64,000 nucleotides of DNA, taken from an uncultured Chitinophagaceae bacterium. Lineage in GTDB: Bacteria > Bacteroidota > Bacteroidia > Chitinophagales > Chitinophagaceae. Numbering within the stretch: the stretch's first letter is position 1; each line of letters begins with the position of its first letter. The notes under the pieces were generated by a model that made no database searches, was not told the origin of the DNA, and worked only from the letters and a program-made list of their open reading frames with translations. A program made the position numbers and the translations under genes. The DNA lies in the NCBI GenBank assembly GCA_937958995.1, contig CALGAP010000016.1:1-64000 (forward strand), written 5' to 3'. Below, in pieces: positions 8,646 to 16,668 of the stretch.

Positions 8646-9980
8646 CTATTTGTGATGAGTGCCATTGGTAGGGATTGCTGTTGCCCTGCCAATACTTTCA
8701 TAATAAAATCCGAGTTCTTTAATGGCATTTGTTTCGAAAAGATTGCGTCCGTCGAAAATCACTTTATTCTTCATGCCGGTAACAATCTTGAGGAAGTTGG
8801 GCGTACGGAATTCGTTCCACTCTGTGCAAATGATCAGCGCATCTGCTCCTTCAAGGCAATCGTACTGGTTTTCGGCGTATTCAATCTTGTCGCCAATTTC
8901 CCTGCGCACATTTTCCATGGCTTCGGGGTCGTAGGCACAGATTTTTGCGCCATCTTTTGTCAGCGCATCAATAATATATAAGGCCGGCGCTTCGCGAATA
9001 TCATCTGTATTAGGCTTGAATGCCAGTCCCCACATCGCGAATTTTTTTCCTTTCAGATCGCCTTTAAAATATTTCTTGATCTTGGGTATGAGGTGCAGTT
9101 TCTGCCTTTCGTTCACTTCCATCACCGCGTTCAGGATCTTGAATTCATAGTCCACTTCGCTCGACGATTTTACCAGTGCCTGCACGTCTTTGGGGAAGCA
9201 GCTTCCGCCATAGCCGATGCCGGGGAACAAAAAGCGTTTGCCAATTCTTTCATCGCTGCCAATACCACGGCGCACCATATCCACATCGGCGCCGAGGCGT
9301 TCACAGAGTTGCGCAATCTCGTTCATAAACGAGATCTTGGTGGCCAGGAACGAGTTGGCGGCATATTTGGTAAGCTCTGCAGAGCGCACATCCATATTAA
9401 TTACAGGGTTGCCCGAGCGTACAAACGGAGCGTACAGATCGTTCATGATCTTTTGCGCGCGCTCGCTCGAAGTACCGATCACCACGCGGTCGGGCTTCAT
9501 GAAATCTTCCACGGCCACACCTTCGCGAAGGAACTCGGGGTTAGATACCACGTCGAATTCGCCCTTATAATTTTTCGCGATAGCGGCATGTACTTTTTCG
9601 GCGGTGCCTACGGGTACGGTACTCTTATCAACGATCACCTTGTAATCGTCGAGAATTTTTCCCAGCTGGTCGGCCACACCCAAGATGTATTTCAGGTCGG
9701 CTGAACCGTCTTCACCCGGAGGTGTGGGAAGCGCCAGGAAAACGATCAGTGCATCTTTCACTCCTTCCTCCAGGCTGGTAGTGAAACGAAGCCTTTCTTC
9801 CTTTACGTTGCGGAGAAATAATTTTTCGAGGCCGGGCTCATAAATAGTGATCTGCCCGTTTGAAAGCTTTTCAACTTTTGCTTTGTCTATATCCACACAA
9901 GTAACATCATTTCCAGTTTCTGCGAAGCATGTACCAGTAACTAGACCGACATAGCCGGTTCCTACGACAGCGATTTTCAT
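8646..9980 (-). CDS. ugd: UDP-glucose 6-dehydrogenase
   Basis: This 444-residue enzyme oxidises UDP-glucose to UDP-glucuronate with two NAD. The start MKIAVVGTGYVGLVTG is the NAD-binding fold, VDKSTVPVGTA and NPEFLREGVAVEDF are family motifs, and GYGGSCFPKDV contains the catalytic Cys. The C-terminal domain has FAMWGLAFKPNTDDIREAP. It is the second gene of the minus-strand sugar operon, 64 bp after the aminotransferase and 6 bp before the UDP-xylose synthase. It is distinct from the second dehydrogenase at 6360-7640, which belongs to the N-acetyl-sugar branch. Confidence 0.97.
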   Translation of the reverse strand: MKIAVVGTGYVGLVTGTCFAETGNDVTCVDIDKAKVEKLSNGQITIYEPGLEKLFLRNVKEERLRFTTSLEEGVKDALIVFLALPTPPGEDGSADLKYILGVADQLGKILDDYKVIVDKSTVPVGTAEKVHAAIAKNYKGEFDVVSNPEFLREGVAVEDFMKPDRVVIGTSSERAQKIMNDLYAPFVRSGNPVINMDVRSAELTKYAANSFLATKISFMNEIAQLCERLGADVDMVRRGIGSDERIGKRFLFPGIGYGGSCFPKDVQALVKSSSEVDYEFKILNAVMEVNERQKLHLIPKIKKYFKGDLKGKKFAMWGLAFKPNTDDIREAPALYIIDALTKDGAKICAYDPEAMENVRREIGDKIEYAENQYDCLEGADALIICTEWNEFRTPNFLKIVTGMKNKVIFDGRNLFETNAIKELGFYYESIGRATAIPTNGTHHK

Positions 9981-10044
9981 GTTTTGTAAAGTTTTTATAA
10001 GGGTTTAGGCTTGGGTTCAGGTTAAGGTTAATCTGTTAATTAAT

Positions 10045-11175
10045 TTATTTATTTACAAATTCTAATACTTTTTCGGTGATGTACCGCAGCTGTTCGTTAT
10101 CCAGCTCAGTGTGCATAGGAAGGGAAATGACCCTTTCCGTAAGCCAGTCAGTGGTTTTCAGGCTGTACTTACTGCCGCCAAAAGGTTCAAACATTTTCTG
10201 GCGGTGAGCGGGTACCGGATAATAGATCATGGAAGGTATAGCATTCTCAGCGAGGAATTTGTTCAATCCGTCGCGGTCCACGCCTTCCAGTATGAGGGTA
10301 TATTGGTGGAACACATGGTTGCTATACAGTGCCCGGTACGGTGTGGTGATCTTTGGATGACCGGCAAAAGCCTGGTCGTAATAATCAGCCACCCGCCTGC
10401 GTGCATTGATATAGCTGTCCAGGTGTTGAAGCTTCACATTCAACACCGCCGCCTGTATGCTGTCCAGCCGGCTATTACAGCCCACCATGTCGTGGTAATA
10501 ACGCTTACTCTGACCATGGTTGGCAATCATTTTTAATACGTTAGCTAACGCATCGTCATTGGTGAATATTGCGCCGCCATCACCATAGCAGCCCAGATTT
10601 TTTGAAGGGAAGAAAGAAGTGGTGCCAATGGTGCCGATGGTGCCGGTCTTCTTCTCCGTACCATCTTTAAACCGGAAATCACTTCCTATGGCCTGCGCAT
10701 TGTCTTCGATGACATATAAATTATTATGCCGCGCAATCTCCATAATGGCTTCCATGTCGGCGCTTTGCCCGTACAGGTGCACCGGAACAATTGCCCTGGT
10801 GCGGGGAGTAATTGCCTTTCTTATCGATTCTGGGTCAATACAAAAAGTTTTGGGGTCCACATCCACAAACACCGGCTTCAGCCTCAGCAGCGCTATCACT
10901 TCGGTGGTGGCGATATAGGTAAAGGAAGGGGTAATTACTTCATCGCCGGGCTCGAGACCCAGGGCCATCATCGCTATCTGGAGTGCATCGGTGCCGTTGG
11001 CACAGGGAATTACGTGCTTCACGCCCAGGTAGCACGACAGGTTCTCCGCAAATTCGGTCACCTGCCTGCCGTTGATAAAAGCAGCGCTGTCGATCACCTC
11101 CTGGATTGCGTTATCCACGTCGCCCTTAATCCTGGCGTACTGCTGCTTTAAATCAACCATTTGTATGGGTCTCAT
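10045..11175 (-). CDS. DegT/DnrJ/EryC1/StrS sugar aminotransferase (WbpE-like)
   Basis: This is a PLP-dependent aminotransferase of about 376 residues acting on a keto-sugar nucleotide. PCANGTDALQIAM forms the PLP phosphate site, IEDNAQAIGS supplies the Asp that contacts the ring, and FFPSKNLGCYGDGGA contains the Schiff-base Lys. The C-terminal region with VGCNSRLDSIQAAVL is typical. The frame is open to 11205, but the ATG at 11175 (MRPIQMVDLKQQYA) is the family start. It appears to be the first gene of the eight-gene operon that ends at 2567. Beside a WbpO-like dehydrogenase, a WbpE role (aminating a 3-keto N-acetylated uronic acid) is a reasonable inference. Confidence 0.92.
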   Translation of the reverse strand: MRPIQMVDLKQQYARIKGDVDNAIQEVIDSAAFINGRQVTEFAENLSCYLGVKHVIPCANGTDALQIAMMALGLEPGDEVITPSFTYIATTEVIALLRLKPVFVDVDPKTFCIDPESIRKAITPRTRAIVPVHLYGQSADMEAIMEIARHNNLYVIEDNAQAIGSDFRFKDGTEKKTGTIGTIGTTSFFPSKNLGCYGDGGAIFTNDDALANVLKMIANHGQSKRYYHDMVGCNSRLDSIQAAVLNVKLQHLDSYINARRRVADYYDQAFAGHPKITTPYRALYSNHVFHQYTLILEGVDRDGLNKFLAENAIPSMIYYPVPAHRQKMFEPFGGSKYSLKTTDWLTERVISLPMHTELDNEQLRYITEKVLEFVNK

Positions 11176-11226
11176 CGTCAATCTGTTTATCCAAAACGCG
11201 CACAAACCTACAGCAAAAAGCTGGAT

Positions 11227-11410
11227 TTAGCAATCATGTTTACGGGTCAGTCACGGATTAGTGCGGTTGTCACAGATCACGCGGATTTGATCGCAGATAA
11301 TTATCGCGGATTATTATAGATTACGCGGGTTACACGGTTTACGCCGGATTGCGCGGAGCAAGTCCCCTTTGAAGAACTTCATATCCCTGAAATCCGCGTA
11401 ATCCGCCAAA
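11227..11410. repeat. CGCGGATT-type interspersed and inverted repeats
   Basis: The non-coding stretch before waaA is packed with variants of GCGGATT on one side and AATCCGC on the other. ATTACGCGG (11320-11328) can pair with CCGCGTAAT (11394-11402), closing a hairpin with a short palindromic interior. Spacing is irregular, so this is not a CRISPR or a tandem satellite. It may be a degraded repetitive extragenic palindrome between the divergently transcribed sugar operon and waaA. Confidence 0.6.
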
Positions 11411-11417
11411 TCCGCGA

Positions 11418-11425
11418 TACATTTG
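11418..11425 (+). promoter_or_regulatory. Bacteroidota -7 element before waaA
   Basis: TACATTTG matches the Bacteroidota -7 consensus TAnnTTTG exactly and lies 20 bp before the TTG start of waaA. No clear TTG -33 element is visible, so the call rests on the -7 box and on position. Confidence 0.4.
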
Positions 11426-11445
11426 CACACCAAAATTGAACCAGT

Positions 11446-12726
11446 TTGCACCTGTTCCTGTACAACATATTCCTGGTACTCTATGTGGCCGCCATCCGCA
11501 TTGCAGCCCTCTGGAATCCAAAGGCCAGGCTGTGGCTGGAGGGTCGCAGGAGCGCGGTTCCGGGTTTCGGGTGGGGCGTTTCGGGCTCAGACAAACCGAC
11601 ACCCGAAACGCGCCACCCGCAACCGCACGTGGTGTGGATGCACTGCGCCTCACTCGGCGAGTTTGAACAGGGCCGTCCGCTGCTGGAGGCCATCCGCAGA
11701 AATTACCCAAACACCCGCATCATACTCACCTTCTTCTCGCCATCAGGTTATGAGGTAGTGAAAAATTATAAAGGCGTGGATAAGGTGGCCTACCTGCCCA
11801 TGGATAGTAAAAGAAAGGCCAGGGCATTCCTGGACGCGGTGCAGCCAACATTGGTGCTCTGGGTTAAATATGAATACTGGTATTATTTTCTCACCGAACT
11901 GAAAAGAAGAAATATTCCCACGCTTCTGATATCGGGCATTTTCCGCAAAGACCAGCCATTCTTTAAATGGTATGGACGATTACATCGATATATGCTTGAA
12001 AGCTTCACCCATTTTTTTGTGCAAACGCCCGCATCGGTAGAGTTGTTGAAATCAATTGGTTTTACCAATAACATTACGGTTAGCGGCGACACGCGCTTTG
12101 ACCGCGTAATTTCAATTGCAGAAGCATTTACCCCCATACCGGAGATCGAAAAATTTTGCGGCAGCCATACAGTGATTGTAGCTGGCAGCACCTGGATAGA
12201 AGATGAGGAAGAACTCGATCATTATGCCAACACACATCCCGAAATGCGCTTCATCATTGCGCCGCACGAGGTGCATGAAGAACATATCAGGGAGATTGAA
12301 AAACTGTTCAAACATTCGGTGCGCTATTCTGCCCTTCAAAATATAAAGCCCGACACCAATGTGCTGATTATTGATAATGTGGGCATGCTGGCGCGATTGT
12401 ATCGCTACGCCACCATCACTTATGTGGGCGGAGGTTTTGGCGAAGATGGCGTACACAATGTGCTGGAAGCCGCCGTATATGGGAAGCCTGTGATATTTGG
12501 TCCCGAGTATGAAAAATATGTGGAAGCAATAGAGCTGGTGGAAGCCGGCGGCGCCTTTTCTATAGAAAATGCATTGGAACTGGAAAAACAACTCAACGAC
12601 CTGCTCAAAGATCGTAAGCTATATGAAGGCAGCTGCGCTGCCGCGCGCAATTATGTATATGCAAAAAAAGGAGCTACTACCGATATCCTGCATTATATTC
12701 AGGAGAACCGTCTTTTAACCAGCTGA
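11446..12726 (+). CDS. waaA: 3-deoxy-D-manno-octulosonic acid (Kdo) transferase WaaA
   Basis: This is a 426-residue GT30 enzyme that adds Kdo to lipid A precursor at the inner membrane. The N terminus (about residues 2-22) is the membrane-associating segment. MHCASLGEFEQGRP contains the catalytic Glu, and YVGGGFGEDGVHNVLEAA with PVIFGPEYEKY forms the CMP-Kdo site. An in-frame stop at 11437 leaves the TTG at 11446 as the only sensible start. About residues 36-62 are encoded by a GC-rich palindrome (11568-11619) and read as low-complexity Pro/Gly/Ser sequence unlike the family. This looks like a repeat insertion that kept the frame. The 3' end overlaps the convergent gene by 28 bp. Confidence 0.92.
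   Translation: MHLFLYNIFLVLYVAAIRIAALWNPKARLWLEGRRSAVPGFGWGVSGSDKPTPETRHPQPHVVWMHCASLGEFEQGRPLLEAIRRNYPNTRIILTFFSPSGYEVVKNYKGVDKVAYLPMDSKRKARAFLDAVQPTLVLWVKYEYWYYFLTELKRRNIPTLLISGIFRKDQPFFKWYGRLHRYMLESFTHFFVQTPASVELLKSIGFTNNITVSGDTRFDRVISIAEAFTPIPEIEKFCGSHTVIVAGSTWIEDEEELDHYANTHPEMRFIIAPHEVHEEHIREIEKLFKHSVRYSALQNIKPDTNVLIIDNVGMLARLYRYATITYVGGGFGEDGVHNVLEAAVYGKPVIFGPEYEKYVEAIELVEAGGAFSIENALELEKQLNDLLKDRKLYEGSCAAARNYVYAKKGATTDILHYIQENRLLTS
11551..11625. repeat. GC-rich GGGTTTCGGGT-type palindrome inside waaA
   Basis: The left arm CGGGTGGGGCGTTTCGGG (11568-11585) pairs with CCCGAAACGCGCCACCCG (11602-11619) at 17 of 18 positions around a 16-nt loop. The flanks extend the similarity. Related CGGGTTTCGGGTT-type sequence occurs at 13098-13135, 27419-27518 and 49145-49204. 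Here the element is translated as part of WaaA. Confidence 0.75.
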
Positions 12727-13391
12727 TAGAAATGGCGGGTGGTTTCTTTTGTCTCGTCCCAGCCCAGTTTCACTTTCAATTCTCTTTCTATCCAGTATTC
12801 TGCTTCGGGAAAAATGCGGAAGCTGTTGATGGTTTTGATGCTGCGTTCGTACATCACCTCGTCGCCCCGGAATAATTCATTGATGAACACGAAGCGGTCG
12901 TTGATGCCGATGGCCCTGCGCAGGTCACGAACAGGAGCGTCTGTAAGCAGGTGAGCCACCTCTTTTACGTTTTCTTTTAACTTATCGTTTAGAGAGTATT
13001 CGCGGGCGGCGATCACGTCGTTGAGTTCTTTTACGGTTGACTGGTGCGAAAGTGTCGGAATTTCACGCAAAGGATCGAAGTGCCAGCCGTTGCTGGTGGC
13101 AGTGTCGGGTTTGGCGTTTCGGGTTTCGGGTTGAGCAGCCGCCACTTCTTTAAGAGCAGGCTTTTCTTCTACGATTTCTTCTTTCACGGTTGCTGCGACA
13201 CTATTACTATAAGGACGTCCGTTATTGGGCAATACTACCGCCACTTTGGAACTGTTATATACCGGTTTGTTCGCTGTAAGGCGCAGGAGTTCTTTCTCAA
13301 TTGCTTGAGTAGTAACTAATAGTTGGGTTGGATCGGCCTTTTCTTGAAATTGTTCATTTAACTTGCCGATCAATTGTTGTAAACGTTCCAT
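12699..13391 (-). CDS. Conserved hypothetical protein
   Basis: This is a 230-residue soluble protein with no named domain that I recognise. The N-terminal part (about 1-40) is helical and Gln/Leu-rich, and the middle (about 65-105) is low-complexity and probably disordered. The C-terminal part (about 110-230) is well ordered, with charged helices such as DLRRAIGINDRFVFINELF and EAEYWIERELKVKLGW. The C-terminal pattern is familiar from Bacteroidota proteins of unknown function. Part of the low-complexity linker (about 85-100) is encoded by a GGGTTTCGGGTT-type repeat. It converges on waaA with a 28-bp overlap and is divergent from tdk. No function is proposed. Confidence 0.8.
   Translation of the reverse strand: MERLQQLIGKLNEQFQEKADPTQLLVTTQAIEKELLRLTANKPVYNSSKVAVVLPNNGRPYSNSVAATVKEEIVEEKPALKEVAAAQPETRNAKPDTATSNGWHFDPLREIPTLSHQSTVKELNDVIAAREYSLNDKLKENVKEVAHLLTDAPVRDLRRAIGINDRFVFINELFRGDEVMYERSIKTINSFRIFPEAEYWIERELKVKLGWDETKETTRHFYQLVKRRFS
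13098..13135. repeat. GGGTTTCGGGTT-type repeat copy in a coding linker
   Basis: The sequence between about 13098 and 13135 contains GGGTTTGGCGTTTCGGGTTT followed by CGGGTTG. It closely resembles the arms of the palindromes at 11568 and 27419. It lies in frame in the hypothetical gene and encodes a Pro/Glu/Thr-rich linker. Confidence 0.6.
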
Positions 13392-13463
13392 AATAAGCGG
13401 GTACTTTTTATGGGTTAGTGTATGACCCTAAAGTTAACAATTATTGTACCTATTTCCGTTAAC

Positions 13464-14033
13464 ATGTTCATAGAACCCAATATATCTGGCGAAAGGCGCG
13501 GCTCTATTGAAGTAATCTGTGGCTCAATGTTCTCCGGCAAGACCGAAGAACTGATCCGCCGGCTGAAGCGCGCGCGCATCGCCAATCTGCGCGTGGAGAT
13601 ATTCAAACCAAAAATTGATGTGCGTTATGATGAGCAGAATATCGTGTCGCACGACGAAAACGCTATTTTATCAACGCCCATCGAAAATTCCCAAACCATC
13701 CTGCTGCTGGCCACTGGTGTAGATGTGGTGGGCATTGATGAAGCCCAGTTTTTCGACGACCAGCTTCCCGATGTAGTGGATCAGTTAGCTTATAAAGGTA
13801 TCCGCGTAATTGTGGCCGGTCTCGATATGGATTATACCGGCAAGCCCTTCGGGCAAATGCCCAACCTGCTGGCCAAAGCAGATTTCATCACCAAACTGCA
13901 TGCTATTTGTGTTCGTTGTGGCAGCCTGGCAAATTATTCTTACCGTAAAACTGTTGATGATTCGCAGGTATTATTGGGAGAAAAAGATATTTACGAACCG
14001 CGTTGCCGCAAATGTTACCGTGCGGGTGACTGA
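13464..14033 (+). CDS. tdk: Thymidine kinase (type II)
   Basis: This is a homotetrameric-type thymidine kinase of about 189 residues that phosphorylates thymidine in the salvage pathway. IEVICGSMFSGKTEELIRR contains the P-loop, VVGIDEAQFFDD holds the Walker B Asp and catalytic Glu, and VAGLDMDYTGKPFG is the substrate lid. The four zinc-binding Cys appear as CVRCG and CRKCYR. The frame is open to an ATG at 13422, but the ATG at 13464 (MFIEPNISGERRG) fits the family better. The 3' end overlaps the convergent lipoprotein ORF by 131 bp. Confidence 0.95.
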   Translation: MFIEPNISGERRGSIEVICGSMFSGKTEELIRRLKRARIANLRVEIFKPKIDVRYDEQNIVSHDENAILSTPIENSQTILLLATGVDVVGIDEAQFFDDQLPDVVDQLAYKGIRVIVAGLDMDYTGKPFGQMPNLLAKADFITKLHAICVRCGSLANYSYRKTVDDSQVLLGEKDIYEPRCRKCYRAGD

Positions 14034-14946
14034 TACATGCGTACACGCGTGTTTTTTTGCGGTGAACATCGTATTTATCGGTATGCCACACAACACTTTC
14101 GGCCATCTCCATTTGATATGGCATGCCGCTAGTGACACTGGCTGATAGGGTGCCTTCCATTTCTCCCGTAGTAATCAATCTTCCCTCTCCCAGCCTGCCC
14201 GAAACAATGGTATGCACATGAAGAAATGCCGTATCATCTTTTATTGATTGCACAGTGATGTTGTGACTGTGTTTTACCGGTGCATGTTGCTTGTATTCAA
14301 TTTTACTTACCCATTGCTCTCCCACTTTTATTTTTCTGCCGGGCAAATACCAGAACAATCCGTTTACCAGGTCGGTCAGCGCTTCGGGCGATACATAATC
14401 ACGAATCAGCTGGCTCACTTCGCGGCTGTCTTTCTGCGTAGCCGCCGTTATTTTATCTCGTATGGGTTCATAAGCCCAGGTATCTTCTACGCGGCCTGAC
14501 GCATTCACCGCTACTTTTACCGAATCGCCGATGATGCCGGGCACTACCTGGTACCAATGCGTTCTCATCGCATCATTCGACCAGGCAGTATAATTCCTGG
14601 CAGAGTCGGTGCTGAAGGTGGTCATCACGCCACGTATGAAATCAGCGCTGCCGTCGGCGCGCGGGTTCATTATTGTTTGAGGGCTGGTGACAGCAATGCG
14701 CTCGTAGGCGAGATTGAAAACCCTGTCCCCATTGACGAGCTGGCTCAATTGTATCACAAAACGCAGCTCTTTGCTTTGCGGAGGCGGCAGATTGTCCGCA
14801 TCCTGACCGCTCGTTTCGTCGGTTTCAATGGTAAAATGGTACAAGGTTGCGGCATCGGGGTTAAATGAGAAATTTTTTGATTCATCGCAGGAAACAATGA
14901 GCGCGCAAAAAAAGCAAATGGCAATATATCGGCGATAGAAAATCAT
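13903..14946 (-). CDS. Lipoprotein of DUF6263-like type
   Basis: This is a lipoprotein of about 347 residues with signal peptide and lipobox (ICFFCALIVSC), so it is probably lipid-anchored in the outer membrane. The mature part is a beta-rich domain with GRKIKVGEQWVSK and GEGRLITTGEMEGTLSAS, similar to DUF6263 proteins, whose function is unknown. The frame is open upstream to 15021, but the ATG at 14946 starts the signal peptide. About 43 C-terminal codons run antisense into tdk and look unlike a protein domain. The original stop may have been lost, or the annotated end may be a read-through. It is divergent from ccmB. Confidence 0.75.
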   Translation of the reverse strand: MIFYRRYIAICFFCALIVSCDESKNFSFNPDAATLYHFTIETDETSGQDADNLPPPQSKELRFVIQLSQLVNGDRVFNLAYERIAVTSPQTIMNPRADGSADFIRGVMTTFSTDSARNYTAWSNDAMRTHWYQVVPGIIGDSVKVAVNASGRVEDTWAYEPIRDKITAATQKDSREVSQLIRDYVSPEALTDLVNGLFWYLPGRKIKVGEQWVSKIEYKQHAPVKHSHNITVQSIKDDTAFLHVHTIVSGRLGEGRLITTGEMEGTLSASVTSGMPYQMEMAESVVWHTDKYDVHRKKTRVYACISHPHGNICGNAVRKYLFLPIIPANHQQFYGKNNLPGCHNEHK

Positions 14947-15010
14947 AGTGCTGAAGACGCAAAAAAAGCATAATCCATAACTAAGACAAAGCTTAATTTC
15001 GCTGCCATAA

Positions 15011-15679
15011 TTGCACACCATCAGATCGCTTGGTCACATACTGGTTTTGATTAAAAAAGATATGCTGCTTGAGATCAGGCAGCAATACACTTTTTATGGC
15101 GTGCTGCTCTACGTGGCCTCCACCATATTTGTACTTTACCTGGCCATGGGTCAGCCCGAAGAAAAAGTATGGAACGGTCTGTTCTGGATGATCCAGTTAT
15201 TCATCTGTGTAAACGCGGTGGCGAAGAGTTTTTTGCAGGAAAGCCGTGGGCGCATGCTTTATTTTTATAGCATTGCCGGGGCGCGGGATTTTGTGCTGGC
15301 CAAATTAATTTTCAACGCCGCCCTCATGATACTGATGAGCCTGGTAAGCCTGGTATTGTTTCGCATCTTACTCGGCGATCCTTTGCAAAACTTCTGGCAG
15401 TTCCTGGGCATAGTGTGCCTGGGCGGCTGCAGTCTTAGTCTCGTCTTTACCTTCCTGGCGGCTATTGCGGCCCGGGCCCAGCAAAATGCCGCACTGATGG
15501 CCATCATGGGTTTCCCCGTCATTATACCACAACTGCTCCTCCTTATTCGCATTTCCAACACCGCTTTTGGCGATGTCATTCAATCAAATCAATGGCAGAT
15601 GGTACTGGCGCTGGTTGGGCTCGATGCATTGGTGGTAGTGCTGGCGATAATTTTGTTTCCGTTTCTGTGGAAAGACTAG
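15011..15679 (+). CDS. ccmB: Heme exporter subunit CcmB
   Basis: This is a 222-residue inner-membrane protein with six hydrophobic segments. IKKDMLLEIRQQYTFYGVLL is the N-terminal cytoplasmic signature of CcmB, and ESRGRMLYFYSIAGARDFVL is the conserved loop that contacts the ATPase CcmA. It works in cytochrome c maturation with CcmC and CcmD, which follow directly. The start is a TTG at 15011, and an alternative ATG at 15062 would remove part of the conserved start. No ccmA lies in the window, so the ATPase must be encoded elsewhere. Confidence 0.9.
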   Translation: MHTIRSLGHILVLIKKDMLLEIRQQYTFYGVLLYVASTIFVLYLAMGQPEEKVWNGLFWMIQLFICVNAVAKSFLQESRGRMLYFYSIAGARDFVLAKLIFNAALMILMSLVSLVLFRILLGDPLQNFWQFLGIVCLGGCSLSLVFTFLAAIAARAQQNAALMAIMGFPVIIPQLLLLIRISNTAFGDVIQSNQWQMVLALVGLDALVVVLAIILFPFLWKD

Positions 15680-15705
15680 GAAACTCTTCATAATCCCTTT
15701 TCCCC

Positions 15706-15713
15706 TAATTTTG
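15706..15713 (+). promoter_or_regulatory. Bacteroidota -7 element before ccmC
   Basis: TAATTTTG matches TAnnTTTG and lies 20 bp before the ccmC ATG, in the 54-bp gap after ccmB. It may give ccmC-ccmD a promoter separate from ccmB. No convincing -33 element is seen. Confidence 0.35.
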
Positions 15714-15733
15714 CCCCATTTTACAGTTAGATT

Positions 15734-16426
15734 ATGCGCCGGCACTGGTGGAAAATATTATGTATTGTTTTGCTGCTGTACAATTGTATCGCCGGCCTGC
15801 TGGTGAAACTACCAGAGGTTACTGCTTTCGAAACGAGTAACCTGTACGAGAGCATGCGCAACTTCTTCTTCCACGTGCCGATGTGGTTCAGCCAGTTTAG
15901 CTTGCTTACCGTTTCGCTGGTTTATTCCATCAAATACCTGCGCAATCATACGCTCGTCAACGATCTGAATGCCGATGAATTTGCCCGCACGGGCGTGTTG
16001 ATGGGTTGCCTGGGTTTAGTTACCGGCATGATCTGGGCAAAATACACCTGGGGCGCCTGGTGGAGCAACGATCCCAAGCAAACCGGGGCGGCTATTGCGG
16101 TACTGATCTATTTTGCCTATTTCGTGTTGCGCAATTCCATTACTGATATGGATAAAAGGGCCCGCGTGGCAGCGGTGTATAATATTTTCGCTTATTTCCT
16201 GTACATACCCCTGATATTTATTTTGCCCCGTATGGTAGAATCGCTGCATCCCGGTGGTAAAGGTGCGGAGGGCAATCCCGGACTCGGCGGCGACAGTCTC
16301 GAACCGGCAATGAGAGCTATTTTCTGGCCCGGCGTGTTGGGCTGGACATTACTCGGCGTCTGGATTTCTACACTGCGCTTCAGGGTACGGATACTGGAAG
16401 AAAAACAACAACAACAAGTGGCTTAA
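15734..16426 (+). CDS. ccmC: Cytochrome c biogenesis protein CcmC
   Basis: This is a 230-residue inner-membrane protein with six membrane helices that presents heme to the maturation pathway. TWGAWWSNDPKQTGAAI is the tryptophan-rich heme-handling motif. Conserved His residues flank it, in FFFHVPMWFSQF and in SLHPGG. Length is normal for CcmC. It is followed 8 bp later by ccmD, matching the usual ccmB-ccmC-ccmD order in Bacteroidota. Confidence 0.93.
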   Translation: MRRHWWKILCIVLLLYNCIAGLLVKLPEVTAFETSNLYESMRNFFFHVPMWFSQFSLLTVSLVYSIKYLRNHTLVNDLNADEFARTGVLMGCLGLVTGMIWAKYTWGAWWSNDPKQTGAAIAVLIYFAYFVLRNSITDMDKRARVAAVYNIFAYFLYIPLIFILPRMVESLHPGGKGAEGNPGLGGDSLEPAMRAIFWPGVLGWTLLGVWISTLRFRVRILEEKQQQQVA

Positions 16427-16434
16427 CTTAATTT

Positions 16435-16644
16435 ATGAAGCAATTATTTTTTACGCTGTTCGTTTTGCTTTGCGCGCTCGCTGTACAGGCGCAGGGCGAT
16501 GCAGGCCAGGACCCACACGCAGGTTTGCGCGCCGGTGGAAAGATTTACGTTGTGCTGGCAGTAGCGGTCACTATTTTGGTCGGATTGTTATTGTATGTCA
16601 TCCGCCTCGACAGGAAGATTACGAAGTTGGAAAAAAAGTTATAA
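16435..16644 (+). CDS. ccmD: CcmD family small membrane protein
   Basis: This is a 69-residue protein with an N-terminal signal-like segment (MKQLFFTLFVLLCALAVQA). A second membrane helix (about 38-58) follows, and the protein ends in a charged tail, YVIRLDRKITKLEKKL. The helix followed by a basic tail is the CcmD pattern. CcmD stabilises the CcmC-heme-CcmE complex in systems where it has been studied. It directly follows ccmC and precedes gdhA by 24 bp. Confidence 0.8.
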   Translation: MKQLFFTLFVLLCALAVQAQGDAGQDPHAGLRAGGKIYVVLAVAVTILVGLLLYVIRLDRKITKLEKKL

Positions 16645-16668
16645 GATAAATCATAAAATTAGCTTGTC

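Noticed and set aside
10010..10044. GGTTAAGG-like repeats after the UDP-glucose dehydrogenase start as a repeat element
   Set aside because: The stretch is too short and imperfect to separate from chance.
11227..11425. Short repeated units before waaA as a possible CRISPR array
   Set aside because: The GCGGATT units are short, irregularly spaced and partly inverted, there are no constant repeats with spacers, and no cas genes are present.
11339..11710. Minus-strand frame of 123 codons opposite the start of waaA
   Set aside because: It is Arg/Pro/Ala-rich, antisense to waaA and caused by the GC-rich palindrome. No domain is visible.
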